A stretch of DNA of 64,000 nucleotides from Endomychus coccineus (taxonomy: Eukaryota > Arthropoda > Insecta > Coleoptera > Endomychidae). Under the pieces are notes generated by a model. It saw nothing but the letters and a program-made list of their open reading frames with translations. It was not told the DNA's origin and searched no databases. Shown one piece after another: positions 24,918 through 35,606 of this stretch. Numbering within the stretch: position 1 is the first letter of the stretch; the number at the start of each line of letters is the position of its first letter. The stretch covers positions 180,651,112 through 180,715,111 of the forward strand of contig OY294069.1 of assembly GCA_958510875.1 (NCBI GenBank), in the 5' to 3' direction. The translations under genes and the position numbers were made by a program.

Positions 24918-25790
24918 CTACAGACTAAGGAGATAAATGCGGGAAACGGACAACCTAGGATGCAAACTGTGATAGATATGCATCATATTCGGAGTGTCTT
25001 TGTCGAGTTTATCCAGCTCATCGACCGTCCATTTCACCACTCCAAAAGAGTGAAGCAGGACTGGAACGGCAAGCACATTTGTTGCAGACGCCTTGTTCTC
25101 ACTCGAAAGTTCGGAAATCCAAATCTTTCGAACGAGGTTTTTGTAGTTGTCGCGGAGAGCCACCTTTACCTGGGAAGCGTCATAATTAGGACGCTGTTCA
25201 ATTCCCAGGTATCCATAGGTCTCTCCAGCATCATAAAGAAGCTTTCGTCGGCAACCTGCATATTCTAGTGCACTTCCGGAGAACACTGCGCACTTGTCCG
25301 ATCCCAGCACCATGCCTACGCCTCGTGTATATTATTGAACCACGTTGAGAGCTTGATGGACGTTTCTCTCCCCAGAGGCATACAGTTTCAGATCATCCAT
25401 GTAAAATAAATGATCTGATGCCTTCGGTCGTTCTGTGGTCCAGAGTAATATCCACGAGTCCGTCATAACGCAATGGAGAGCGGCAGCACTGAGATGTTGA
25501 ACAAAATGGGACTCGAGGAGTCTCCTTGGGAAACACCCCTCTTGAATATTACCAATTCTGTCAAGACTCGTCGTGGGCCTGATGTGATGGCAAAACGAGT
25601 CTTCCAGAGTGGCAGCGGATGTTCTATGCATCTCACTAGTGTGGTTGGTATCGCAAGGCATGACAGACCATTACATATCATAGATGTCCATGTCCTTTCA
25701 CGTAAAATAGAGTATAATTTTAGGTCTTTCCACGCCTTTAGCTGTTTATTAGGAATATTTCTATTACGTATTGAAACTTGAGGAATGACA
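24918..25790 (-). pseudogene. Non-LTR reverse transcriptase, R2/R4-like
   Basis: Minus-strand frames in order: KAWKDLKLYSI, LPLWKTRFAITSGPRRVLT, RGVSQGDSSSPILFNISVLP, then HLFYMDDLKLYASGERNVHQ and finally 25313-24918 with GSDKCAVFSGSALEYAG, YGYLGIEQ, NVLAVPVLLHSFGVVKWTVD, ELDKLDK and YHSLHPRLSVSRIYL. The QGDS..P box, MDD palm and the A(V)PVL.YS.G...W...EL..LD..T.....H.LHPR..V.R.YL thumb pattern resemble the site-specific R2/R4-type clade. Frameshifts are present. The clade assignment is tentative. Confidence 0.78.
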
Positions 25791-27602
25791 TCGCGGCGAC
25801 GCAGCCGACCCTTCTTCGACGGGTATTATCTGTAGTAAACATATAAAATCACAAAATATTACTACACTACTGTGGTATTGCGTTCTTTAAAGTATATAGG
25901 AATATACTTCATGTTGTACCATTGAAAAGTTCATTTGAATTGACATTTTTCACGATACAAGAAAGACACGGCAAGAAAGAAGTTACAATAGAAAGTATGA
26001 CACGTTTGGCTTCGCTAAGAAGGCCTTATTATCATCCTACGTATTGTAACGATTAGTGGTCGATATACTATGCCCATCATTCTGTCCTTTTAGTTGTAAC
26101 ACAGTTGGACAAAGAAGTTCTTCGATAGGGATGTTTGCACCTTTCGCAAGCAATTGTCCGTTGCTTTCTTCTAATCAACGGATCACATTAGCTCTTCCAA
26201 TAATCCTTTTCGCATTCTCCTTCGCCCAGATAAACGTTCGTCATCAAATTTACCCATCACCACAACACAAAGATTCAAACTAGTTTATATTTCCAACGAC
26301 TTCTGCTCGGTTCGAAGTCCTTCAAAAACGCATAAAGTCCTCTTCGAATGCCATTCCCGTCAATTAAACACCTGGAATTCTTGGCTTGTACTTGTTTAGC
26401 TTCGCCCATAAAGTTATTATCCCTTTTTTCTCATCATTGAAATGATGAAATTCCCGACTGTCGTTAACCGTGTATACCTGGTGTTAAATATGATTAACTA
26501 CACGGTCATAAAAGCGTGTGGTTCACACGACATTGCGATGTCAGAAGATCGATTGCATTATGACCATTATTTAATAGCCATGGAACTGTAATGGATTTGT
26601 AAATCGATCGATTAACTTTTAGTTATTCGTACCAGATTCAACTGGCTAAGCGATTCGACCCCGGCCAATTCAATTAAAGATTCGATACTCACATTAAATA
26701 ATCTCATTAAACTTGAGAAATAGTATATTAGTTGTTGCACAAATAGAGTCATGTCTTGAACGTTAATTTGAACCATTGGATGTTAAATCAAGGATCCAGC
26801 ATGAACAATAACGATTCCTATAGATTTAATATTTTCACAGGTCACACTACTACATGGAAGAACTTTGTGTTGTAGATATCAAAAGAGAAAAGAGATGGTG
26901 ATAACTAAAGCGCGGAATATATGCAGGAAAAAAATTTCAATATATGCGCATATTTACGCTAGCCTTTATTGAAAATTTGCACGCATTTTCTTAAATATGC
27001 TCAAAATATGCACATATTTGTTGAACATATGCATAATAGAGAAATGTGTGAATATGTTTTTCAAAATTCTCAGTTAAAAAAGAATGTCTTTTATCAATTA
27101 AAATATTTTTATACAGCGCAATGTTTTAATTTGTGCAATATATTGTACTCCAAGTGCTGATCAAAATCGTCCGATATTATTTCAACTAGAAATATTTTAG
27201 ATATATTTGTTAGATATTTATAGCCTGCATTTTTTTGTATCACTTTCTTTAGTTTTCCGAGAAACTTTCCATAGTTCCTTGCACGTTTTCATTTTTCTCT
27301 GAAGTCTTTTATAATTTCTACGGATTCGACAATTGATCCAAACCTTTTTTCTAGTTTGGAATAAAACTGCAATTAGATCTTATAAAAACTAATTGTTGAG
27401 TGATTGCATTATTTCTAAATAATTCCTGAGATCTTAAAACACATTTGGAACTAAAATAATTCCTTTTAAATTGTCAAAATATTCCACATAAAAAAAAGCA
27501 GCATACAACCAAGTTCCCCACCTGATGATAATTGGTTGCGGTTATAAAGGAATTCCTGGAAACTTATTTTTATAAAGTTGCACCATCAAAGGTGTCTTGA
27601 TG
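25791..27602 (-). other. KAT7 intron 3; no gene seen
   Basis: Only short chance ORFs are seen. The stretch 26930-27120 is unusually rich in ATATGCATAT-like words but shows no clean tandem period. Confidence 0.35.
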
Positions 27603-28323
27603 AATATGTCAAAGAAATGAATTTAGTGGATACATCAATGTGTTTTATACGCGGATAAATTTTATAAAAAGTTAATTGTTGTTGTTTGCGTTTTCGTTTT
27701 ATCGTCTTCAACTCAATAGTGAGTTGAAACGAAAAGCCATCAATAATGGTTTCCCGGTAGATCAAATAATTAAACTAATAAATCGCAAACAACAACAATT
27801 AACTTTTTATAAAATTTATCTGCGTATAAAACACATAGGTGTTTCCACTAAATTCATCTCTTTGACATATTTTGGTCCAGTAAGCGAACATATTGCTAAC
27901 ATTTTATCACGCCATAATTTTAAAATCAGTTTCAAACCTCAAAATAAACTTTGCCATCTTATATACAACGCCAAAGACAAAACCAATAAATATAGTAAAC
28001 CTGGAGTTCATAATATGATTTTCCCAGACTGTGATGACTTTTATATAGGTAGAACTTGTCGTAATTTCAAATTAAGATACGAAGAACATTTTCGCTCGTT
28101 TAGACTCAACAAAACAGACTCAACCTTTGCTAATCATTTTTTACAAACTGGTCATAATTTCCCTAATTTAGATAGCCTAAACAATTTACATAACCAAACC
28201 AGAGGTTTTAAATTGAATACATTAGAATTAATAGAGATTTATAAAGGTGTCAAAAATATCCTCAATGATCAATTAGACCTATATCAAAGTGATCTTTTCA
28301 TGTGTCTTTCAAACCGCTCTTAA
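27603..28323 (+). mobile_element. Penelope-like element with GIY-YIG endonuclease and inverted repeat
   Basis: The plus ORF 27676-28323 (215 codons) contains the end of the RT module (AINNGFPVDQIIKLINRKQQ; FISLTYFGPVSEHIANILSR) and a GIY-YIG endonuclease: HNMIFPDCDDFYIGRTCRNF, KLRYEEHF, TFANHFLQTGHNF and LNTLELIEIYKG. Domain order RT-linker-EN is that of Penelope-like elements. The catalytic Arg and the late Glu are plausibly present. The 5' side is not RT: an 88-bp inverted copy of 27784-27871 lies at 27603-27690, so the element begins with a head-to-head partial copy, as often seen for pLTR-type Penelope insertions. The RT catalytic core is missing. Confidence 0.85.
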
Positions 28324-28985
28324 AATAATTCTTAGAATATTAAATTATAATCACACTAATTCACAAATTGTTACTATGTTTACTATGTACGCAAAAAAAT
28401 TACAATTTTGCCAATTTATGTAATGTTTGCATATATATGCCTGGTGGATAAATACCGCGTCTTAGTGATAACCGTGTATGTTACGCACAAAATCAAATTG
28501 TGTCATGAAAGAGCACAAATGTTTTGAGTACAAGACCGTTATATCCTCCAAGGATCTATATGGCAATTGCATTTTTTTCAACAGGTTCAGAAATCACTGT
28601 GTATTGTCAAAATTAGGTACATGATTTATTTGGCCTTTATTGCCCGTGCATGAGAAGGAACGACGATGGTAAGTACATAATTCATAATGACGCTCTTATT
28701 GCGATTTCACCATATGTCGATCCGACCGATGTGTTCGTGAAAAATTAGAGAGTTTACTGTAATGAATATCGTAAGTTCATTTACCAACAATAACATTTGT
28801 GGATTGTACGATGTACGAGACGTGTTGATGATTTAATTACGTTACGATAAGTCTCGATTGGAATTAACCTCAATCGACCGGATGTGAAAACTATGGAAAT
28901 CTCAAGGTCTATTCCCTTTCTGAAAAGCCACGTGACAAATTGTAATTTGCAAACCTCTATAATTGGTTTGCAGCAGCCTTTCGTG
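28324..28985 (-). other. KAT7 intron 3; no gene seen
   Basis: AT-rich sequence follows the Penelope-like stop codon and may include its 3' UTR. Confidence 0.35.
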
Positions 28986-29500
28986 TCATGCTTCAAATCA
29001 GACAACTAACGTGGTTTTGGGGGGTTGACGATAAGTCCCATCGATTGGCACTATTCTTCAGCATATTCAAGGCCTCTTTGAACTATGTTGCAGAGGACGA
29101 TCTCGAACTTACCTCTTGCAGATATGACTATCGTCGGCATAACTCTGACAGAATATGCCGAGGTCGGTCAGATCGCAGAGGAGTCGGTCTACAATTAAGC
29201 TCGACATGAGTGAGGAGGTCATCCTCTAATTGAACAGATGGAAATAGTTTCTTGTCCTATTTTTGTCTCTGCTATTCTGGTAGAGAGCAGTTGCGATAAC
29301 CTTTTGACTGTCGTTCTATCTGCTCCTCTGTCTTCTAGTGCTCTTTTGACGGCTTCATGTGATGTATTGTCAAAAGCCCCTTCTATATCTAGAAAGGCAC
29401 GAATTATAGTTTCTTTACTCCTCAGGGCACACTGGATTTCATCTGTATGTTACACCAATGCGGTCTTCGCAGATTTGCCCGTTTGATAAGCATGCTGGTG
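28986..29500 (-). pseudogene. Non-LTR reverse transcriptase (R1/LOA-type), fingers and palm
   Basis: The minus strand from about 29460 reads ALRSKETIIRAFLDIEGAFD, then NTSHEAVKRALEDRGADRTT, VKRLSQLLSTRIAET. FLDIEGAFDNTSHE holds the first catalytic Asp region. Further left are DDLLTHVELNCRPTPLRSD and, past frameshifts, FKEALNMLKNSANRWDLSST, matching the thumb (ALN.L..W....GLSVNP.K). The palm YADD box is lost. It may belong to the same family as the RNase H fragments at 15.7 and 23.1 kb. Confidence 0.75.
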
Positions 29501-30175
29501 TGGATGCTTCATAGGAATAGTTTGATATAAAGTTCACTCGATAATACTCTACTTCCCCTCCTTGAATCTGGAATATCGTAGTCTTTTAGACTTTGTGACA
29601 TAAGGGAATAATCTTAACACACGAAAATGTGGTGGGAGCGTTCAATTTAAGGAATTAGCCTTCAAACTTCACGTTGTTAAATATATTCTTAATTACGTTA
29701 ATGAAGTACTCCTCTCATATTAAATAAAATACGGTATACGCAAATAACATGCACTGATGCTATATTTGATAAGGGCAAACGTTGACCTAATGAGTTTCAA
29801 ACATACCTACTTATTTAAATAAAGTAATTAGTTACGTTGAACGGCATAATTAATTGGCTTGTCACTCGGGTGTGTATTCGTATTAAATGTCACAAATTCA
29901 ATTAAAATTACTGGAGGTTTTTATGTCTAACAAGTTACAAGTATTCGGAATAAATTGAATAACGAAATGCAAACCTACATATTTAGATGTCAGAATGCAA
30001 GGCGAATCATTCGTCATTTAACTCCCATGGTGTGCCATCACAACTCGACCTTTCTCTGTCGTAGATTCAAATGCATATTTTACATCTTTATCAAAGTATA
30101 ATACTGTAAAGTATTAGGTGAATATGTATTTATTTAAGAACGTTGATTACTGTAATCGTAGAGCTGAATAATTTG
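29501..30175 (-). other. KAT7 intron 3; no gene seen
   Basis: AT-rich sequence; no supported features. Confidence 0.35.
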
Positions 30176-30215
30176 CAGTGACGGCTCGTGAGTTATGAGA
30201 GGGTAGGCAGAAGAA
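30176..30215 (+). mobile_element. Isolated hAT terminus
   Basis: CAGTGACGGCTCGTGAGTTA followed by GAGAGGGTAGGC closely resembles the CAGTGGCGGCTCGTGAACTT..GAGAGGAGGC left end of the hAT at 20881. No convincing matching right end was found. GTCGTCACTG at 31067-31076 is a weak candidate. Confidence 0.45.
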
Positions 30216-30625
30216 ACATATATTTGTATATAAAATCCATTCTCCTTACTTTTCATGCTGGAAAAAACGTCTATGACTTTGTTGCCAAAATCCGGGACAG
30301 ACTGGACTTATTTTCTATTGACAGGACCGCCAATGCGTTCAGTCGATCTTCGGACATTGTGCTTCTCAACATATATGCACTATCGAAGAAGGCTTAGAGT
30401 TAAATTTAATTAACTATTGAATTCATTCGAGTTTTGCTTCTTTTTAAAGCAGTATAGTAGAGACGAATGCACTTACCTAAATTGTGCCAGTATTGTTATA
30501 GTTTTAAGTTTCAAGAAAGGGTGAGTTTTCTCACGGAACATCCTTACTTTTGCACTGATGCTTTAAAAGATATTCTAATTACCGCTTGTTAACTATCTTG
30601 CCTGGGGAATATTGACAATTATATT

Positions 30626-30990
30626 ATTGTTTCCTGTTGATATCTTTAGCGGGTTTGGGACCATTGCACGATTCTTTGATGTATTTAACAAGGCTTTGTG
30701 TCTGGACGGGACCCTCGCATTTTGGTGTCCATTGCACTCCTCAGTATAGTGTTATTGTCAAGTGATATAGATCGGAGGTAGCTGTATCAATCTCATGTTT
30801 TGTGTATTGTTTCTTGTTAATATCTTGAGAGGGTCTGGGACCATTGCACGACTCTTTAAATTATTTAACAAGGCTTTGTGTCTGGAGGGGACCCTCGCGT
30901 TTTGGTGTCCACTGCACTCTGCAGTACAGAGTGTTATTTTCAGGTGATCTAGATCCGAGGTTGCTGTATAAATCTCATGTTTTGTGTATT
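30626..30990. repeat. Two tandem copies of a ~180-bp unit
   Basis: Unit 1 (30626-30805) and unit 2 (30806-30990) align end to end: GGGACCATTGCACGA.TCTTT, TTTAACAAGGCTTTGTGTCT, GGACCCTCGC.TTTTGGTGTC and CTCATGTTTTGTGTATT recur at exactly 180-bp offset. Divergence is moderate. No ORF explains it. Confidence 0.85.
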
Positions 30991-31349
30991 TTAAAAGTAT
31001 AACTCGATACATTTGTTCAGGCATTTTAGATGAATATGCCCATCGCATATTCATTGTCAGTGCGTTGTCGTCACTGGGAGAGTAAGAACAAGTTGAAAAG
31101 TATGTTGTTTATAATAGCCGGATTAATGATAATGGTTGAGTATATCTGAAGTACTTATGTTAATGCAACATGTCAATATTCACAGTTTTAAAAATTTACT
31201 AAGTCACTGCCCTTATATGTATAAATTTCGTTGAGTCGAGTCACTGTAGAATGAGTATGCTCAGAAGCTTCAATTCTTTCCAGGTATGTCACAGACCATC
31301 CTGAAACAAGAGTCGCTCAATCGTCCAGTTGTTTTTACAAGGTGGTTTT

Positions 31350-31785
31350 TAAGCTATTGCATATAGCTTTTATCGCGGGCTTTGAGCGCGGCGACCGAAT
31401 CAAGAAATTCCGTAACGAAAAATTAATTAATTAATTTGAAGTTTCTAAAAGTGAGAAATTTCGCTAGTTTATACGAATGTTATAACACTCTAGCGCTATA
31501 GACTCCGGGATTTTCACGTGGCCTATCGAAATTAGAAGGTTCGAATTATCTAAAAATATAATTGCATGAACTCCAGACGTCCTATGTAATTAGCTACGAA
31601 TGAAATCATTTTGACATATGCCTCTAGGAGCTCGCTACGCGTCAGTTAGAGTTTATATGTTAGACGCGCGTAGCAGAGACCTGAGAGTACCTGTTTCTAT
31701 TAAGCTATTGCATATATTGCATATAGATTTTATCGCGGGCTTTGAGCGCGGCGACCGAATCAAGAAATTTCGTAACGAAAAATAA
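31350..31785 (+). repeat. Helentron-associated 5' repeats (direct duplication)
   Basis: AAGCTATTGCATATA..TTTTATCGCGGGCTTTGAGCGCGGCGACCGAATCAAGAAATT occurs at 31351-31412 and again at 31702-31773. Between them, 31430-31680 matches 54311-54556 in inverted orientation (TTCACGTGGCCTATCGAAAT; GACGTCCTATGTAATTAGCT). The second copy abuts the helicase tail directly. Confidence 0.7.
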
Positions 31786-32691
31786 CAGGAACTCGTTTAT
31801 GTTGCGCTCTCTCGGGTGACTAATATTGAAAAATTGTATATCACGACAAAAAACGATAATTCTACATTCAAGTTTTATAATAATCGAAGGCAAGCTGTAT
31901 CGGCTGCATTTTTGTTGCAAGAATTCAAAAGACTGCCTTTAAATAGTGTTCAGACGACAGCTCAAAGTGTCTTAGATTTCATTAGTAATAGAAATGGCAT
32001 TTCAATAATGACTTTCAATTGCCAAAGTCTAAATAGTCACAAATACGATTTACAAGATTCAGTTACGAGACAAACAAATGTGTTACTTCTTACCGAAACT
32101 TGCATGGCGCATGATAATCCGATTGAAATACCTAATTTCAATTGCATTGTTCAATTCAAACGAGACACTGTTCCAGAAGGTGGGGTAGCCATTTACCAAA
32201 ATAATAATAATGTAACTAATACTATGACTCCGAATATTGAAATAAATATTGCACACGTTAACGATGTTAATGTTAGGCGCTCATTTGTTGGAGATATTTG
32301 TGCGTGCTTATGCAAACTTAGAAATGGCCTACACATAGTCATGGTAGCAATTTACATTTCTCCGAATCCAAAATTGGACGAGGTAGAGCATTTTATTCAT
32401 CGCACTTTACTGGAGTACACTGAAGAAGGGTCGAAAATACTTGGTACAAATGGTAATAAATTTCCACTTATCTTGGTTGGCGATTTCAACATCAACTTCG
32501 CTGATGAAAAATCAGAGCGGTTGACAACTTTTCTTTCGGAAAAATTGAATTTGAAAATGAATAATGATCCACAAGAATCCACAACAAAATATGGGACCAC
32601 CATTGACGCGGTATTTTCCAGATATTTAGAGGATATCAAGTCTCAAACTTATGTCTCTTATTTCAGTTATTCAGTTACCATAAACCTATAG
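31786..32691 (+). pseudogene. Helentron (Helitron2-type) helicase tail and AP-like endonuclease
   Basis: The frame opens QELVYVALSRVTNIEKLYIT, the last helicase motif of PIF1-like Rep/Hel proteins. It runs into an exonuclease-endonuclease-phosphatase domain with IMTFNCQSLNSHKYDLQ, LLLTETCM, GGVAIY, VAIYISPNP and LILVGDFNINF. This helicase-endonuclease fusion order is characteristic of Helentrons. The catalytic N, E and GDFN residues are kept. The C-terminal S-x-H motif is out of frame because TTCAGTTA is tandemly duplicated near 32664-32679, and the shifted frame resumes with YHKPIV. The Rep domain and most of the helicase are deleted, with a stop just upstream at 31783. Confidence 0.85.
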
Positions 32692-32926
32692 TTTCAATGA
32701 TAACAAATTCCTGAATAACCTACATGTATTGTAAGGTAATAAAAATATTTTAAACGATATTAACTTCTCATTTATTCAATAGAAGAAAAAAAAATGTTTT
32801 CTTATCGGTCACCACGCTCAAAAAGTGTAACTTGAATTAATATCAAAGAAAAAACTTGAATTAAAATATCAAAGAAAAAAGAATACTGCATAAATTTAAT
32901 TATAATTGCTTAAGTTAAAAAAAATG

Positions 32927-32967
32927 CTATGCAATAGCTTTACCGCGGCAGTCCCCGAGTGCCACAC
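32927..32967 (+). repeat. Helentron-like 3' subterminal repeat
   Basis: CTATGCAATAGCTTTACCGCGG at about 32927-32947 mirrors the 5' GCTATTGCATA..TTTATCGCGG motif at 31353-31379. Short inverted or shared subterminal motifs at both ends are usual for Helentrons and their non-autonomous derivatives. It lies about 230 bp after the endonuclease stop. Confidence 0.5.
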
Positions 32968-33800
32968 GTATTTTTTTTTATCAATATTTCGGCTGAATAT
33001 TATTTTACTATACATTATAATTTACCTATTTTATCATCTCACTAGGATTGATGAATATTATAAATAATCTGCACTTAAGTGATGACTTTTAATTACAATC
33101 AAACCAGATCAAATATCAGTCAAGGATTAGTCATCCTACAAGCTTTATCAACAAAATAATTAAAAATAAACAAATTTCAAGGTAAATGTGAATTGGGCCT
33201 GCCTTATTAGGGATTGAAGATTCAAATTGACAATTCTGCTTCTATATGATCTGAAAGCATATCGACGTGCAACGTGCAACGACAAAACCGAAATTCTTTC
33301 AGTTCTTCGTCATGCAACTTTCGCGCGGTTCGCAGAAAAGGCGGACAGACGCCTGGACAAAATAAAATCGATCTTGTTTCAAAACTAATACGACGGCGGA
33401 ATGTTCGATACCAGACCCCGCCGGTGCATATTTGACCGCATTGGCGAATTTGTATTTCGAAGTTAATCAACGAAACACGGTTGTTGTGGCTAGAGACTGG
33501 CTAACGAGAAACGGCGAATCATACATGAAAGGAACCGGTCTGTGCGAAATTCGAGATTTCACATCATTTATATTTCGTTCAAATATTGCCTTTAGAGATT
33601 TACGAACGTGGGAGCGTTGGTTAGTTGCCGGGTCAGATGCGATTCCAATGGATGGGAAATATTCAGTACAACAAACTTAAAATAATAGCAAATTGATTCG
33701 AATTTAGAATTGAAAATTTAACGTCTGTGAAGTTAGCACTACTATTCGCCATTTAGCAATTTAAAAACATATCCCAAAAGAGTAAATTGAGAAAATCAAA
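32968..33800 (-). other. KAT7 intron 3; no gene recognised
   Basis: ORFs of 82 codons on each strand (33470-33222 minus; 33432-33680 plus) have no recognised motif. The stretch 33240-33560 is relatively CpG-rich. Confidence 0.3.
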
Positions 33801-33815
33801 TTTTTCTACGGATGC
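33801..33815. repeat. 15-bp inverted repeat, left copy, of the tyrosine recombinase locus
   Basis: TTTTTCTACGGATGC here is the exact reverse complement of GCATCCGTAGAAAAA at 35385-35399. The pair brackets the recombinase gene and the upstream palindromes, and may mark element ends. Confidence 0.6.
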
Positions 33816-33864
33816 TATACAATGTGCCACTTCTCTCATCGCTTTCATACGTTCAAAACGAAAG

Positions 33865-33950
33865 ATTTCTCACGCAGTGAGAAATATCCGCCAATACAGT
33901 GAGATATAATTTCTCACAGTGAGAAATAATTTCTCACTGTTATCACGATA
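33865..33950. repeat. Upstream cluster of ATTTCTCAC/GTGAGAAAT palindromes
   Basis: ATTTCTCAC-gca-GTGAGAAAT is followed by CAGTGAGA, TTTCTCACAGTGAGAAA and TTTCTCACTG. There are five to six half-sites in under 90 bp, alternating in orientation. The same word builds the hairpin downstream of the recombinase at 35416-35478. Short inverted arms around a small spacer are what tyrosine recombinases bind, so a recognition-site role is inferred. Confidence 0.65.
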
Positions 33951-34183
33951 ATCCAAGTCAGTCATGAATTGTTACATGTCAGATTGATATGACACGTTCT
34001 CCACGTTGACAACGCTACGCCGACGATTCACGTGCAATATCCAAGTAGCCCATTGTTGGCGTTTCTATAACAACAAAACCGAAGCACTGCATAATTATTG
34101 CTGTCAACTTACCCAACGAAAATAGTTTTATTGTTATTTGTTATAATATAAACAGTTCAGATTCATTAAATATTGAATATAAT

Positions 34184-35325
34184 GGAATACGAAGATTTAG
34201 AGTAGGAAAATACACCCCAGGAATTTTTCAGAAAGCAATAGATGTTTGCAATAATTTGCTACCAAGCACATCAAGAGAAAAATATGAAATCGCTTACAGA
34301 AACTTTATGGACTGGAAAATGAAAGCCAAGATAAATACCTTGTTAGTTTATTTTGAAGAGTTGTCAAGAAGATTGAAATCATCAACATTATGGTCTCAGT
34401 ACTCGATGCTAAGGAGTACCTTAATGATTAAAAACTGTGTTGATATATCAAAATACGTAAGACTACGTGCATTTTTAAAACGCAAATCTGAAAAATATGT
34501 TCCAAAACAGTCAAAAACATTAACTTCTGAAGAAATTCAACAATTTTTAAAAGATGCACCTGATGAAAAGTATTTGCTGATAAAGGTATGAATTGAAAAT
34601 TTTTAAATTGTTATCGGAAAATGAATGTTTGGTTTTGATTTCAGGCTGCTTTAGCTATTGGCCTTACAGGGGCATGCCGTTGTGATGAACTTCGAAAATT
34701 AAAAATTGATGACATGGAAGATCTTAATTCGGCCCTTTTAATAAAATTACCCGATACTAAAACCAAGGTTCCTAGAAATTTCACAGTCACAGGAGAATTC
34801 TACCTAATTTACAAAAAATATGTGAAGCTTCAACCATGCACAAATGAAACACGTTTTTTTTTAAATTACAAAAATAGCAAATGTACGAAACAGCCTGTGG
34901 GGATAAATAAATTTGGCACCATGGCGAAAGAAATAGCGAAATTTTTGCAATTACCGAACCCTGAATTATATGATGGCCACTGTTTTCGAAGGTCATCTGC
35001 GACTATTTTAGTTAATGCAGGGGCAGATCTTTTAACTTTAATACGCCATGGGGGTTGGAAATCCAATGTTGCTGAATCTTATATCGACAACTCCATAGCT
35101 AACAAAATGAAAATTTCAAAAAGTATAGTAGAATCCATTCAGCCTCCAGTACCATTAGAACCTGAACACAACAATGCTGTGGAAGCTCAGTACGTTTGCC
35201 CATCAACTTCAACTTCGACCGCAGCTAATATTTCAATTACCGAAAATATGTTGAAACAAAACAACCTACCAGGAATTACTTTACAAAATAGTTCAAATAT
35301 AACTGTTATTTACTATTTTAAATAA
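34184..35325 (+). CDS. Crypton-like tyrosine recombinase, two exons, possibly intact core
   Basis: Exon 1 (to 34585) joins exon 2 (34645-35325) across a 59-bp GT..AG intron in phase 0, giving at least 341 residues. The N-terminal SAM-like core-binding part reads STSREKYEIAYRNFMDWKMK and LWSQYSMLRSTL. The catalytic domain has Arg in GLTGACRCDELRKL, a beta-hairpin Lys in PDTKTKVPR, H-x-x-R in GHCFRRSSAT, and H..W....Y in RHGGWKSNVAESYID, so the whole R-K-HxxR-H-Y set is present. The start is unclear: ATG 34182 (MEYEDLE) hits a stop after seven codons, and the open frame upstream of 34256 has no ATG. The C-terminal tail is Ser/Thr-rich. It is related to Crypton transposases and insect expansions of these. 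Confidence 0.82.
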
Positions 35326-35384
35326 AATATAAAAATGAGTTTATTATTGTATATGTATTCTAATTTTTAATACTTGAAAACAAC

Positions 35385-35399
35385 GCATCCGTAGAAAAA
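35385..35399. repeat. 15-bp inverted repeat, right copy, of the tyrosine recombinase locus
   Basis: GCATCCGTAGAAAAA is the exact reverse complement of 33801-33815. It lies 60 bp after the recombinase stop codon and 16 bp before the downstream hairpin. Confidence 0.6.
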
Positions 35400-35415
35400 G
35401 TACAATGTACAATTC

Positions 35416-35478
35416 GTGAGAAAACGACATATTTCTCACTCGCTTCTGCGCTCGTGAGAAATATGTCGTTTTTCTCAC
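35416..35478. repeat. Downstream hairpin of the tyrosine recombinase locus
   Basis: The left arm 35416-35439 and right arm 35454-35478 form a 24/25-bp stem with a single-T bulge (GTGAGAAAACGACATATTTC.. against ..GAAATATGTCGTTTTTCTCAC). The 14-base spacer is TCGCTTCTGCGCTC. Each arm itself begins and ends with GTGAGAAA/TTTCTCAC, repeating the upstream motif. A terminator hairpin is an alternative reading, but the shared motif argues for a recombination site. Confidence 0.8.
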
Positions 35479-35606
35479 TTGTTGTACAATATACTATTTT
35501 GCCCCATATAACTGATTTTTAATAAACAAGAAACAATTATTCTATTAGTTAAGGGTTGAAAATCAATATCTCTCTTTGTTTTGAAGATATTTGAAGATTA
35601 ATATAT

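Noticed and set aside
30176..31076. Complete hAT element bounded by CAGTGACGGC and GTCGTCACTG
   Set aside because: The right end matches only weakly and the flanking 8-mers differ, so only the left terminus is reported.
33222..33680. Pair of 82-codon ORFs as coding exons
   Set aside because: No motif, no splice-consistent partner, and they overlap in opposite strands.
35416..35478. Rho-independent-type terminator for the recombinase gene
   Set aside because: That mechanism is bacterial. The hairpin reuses the upstream half-site motif, so a recombination-site or element-end role fits better.
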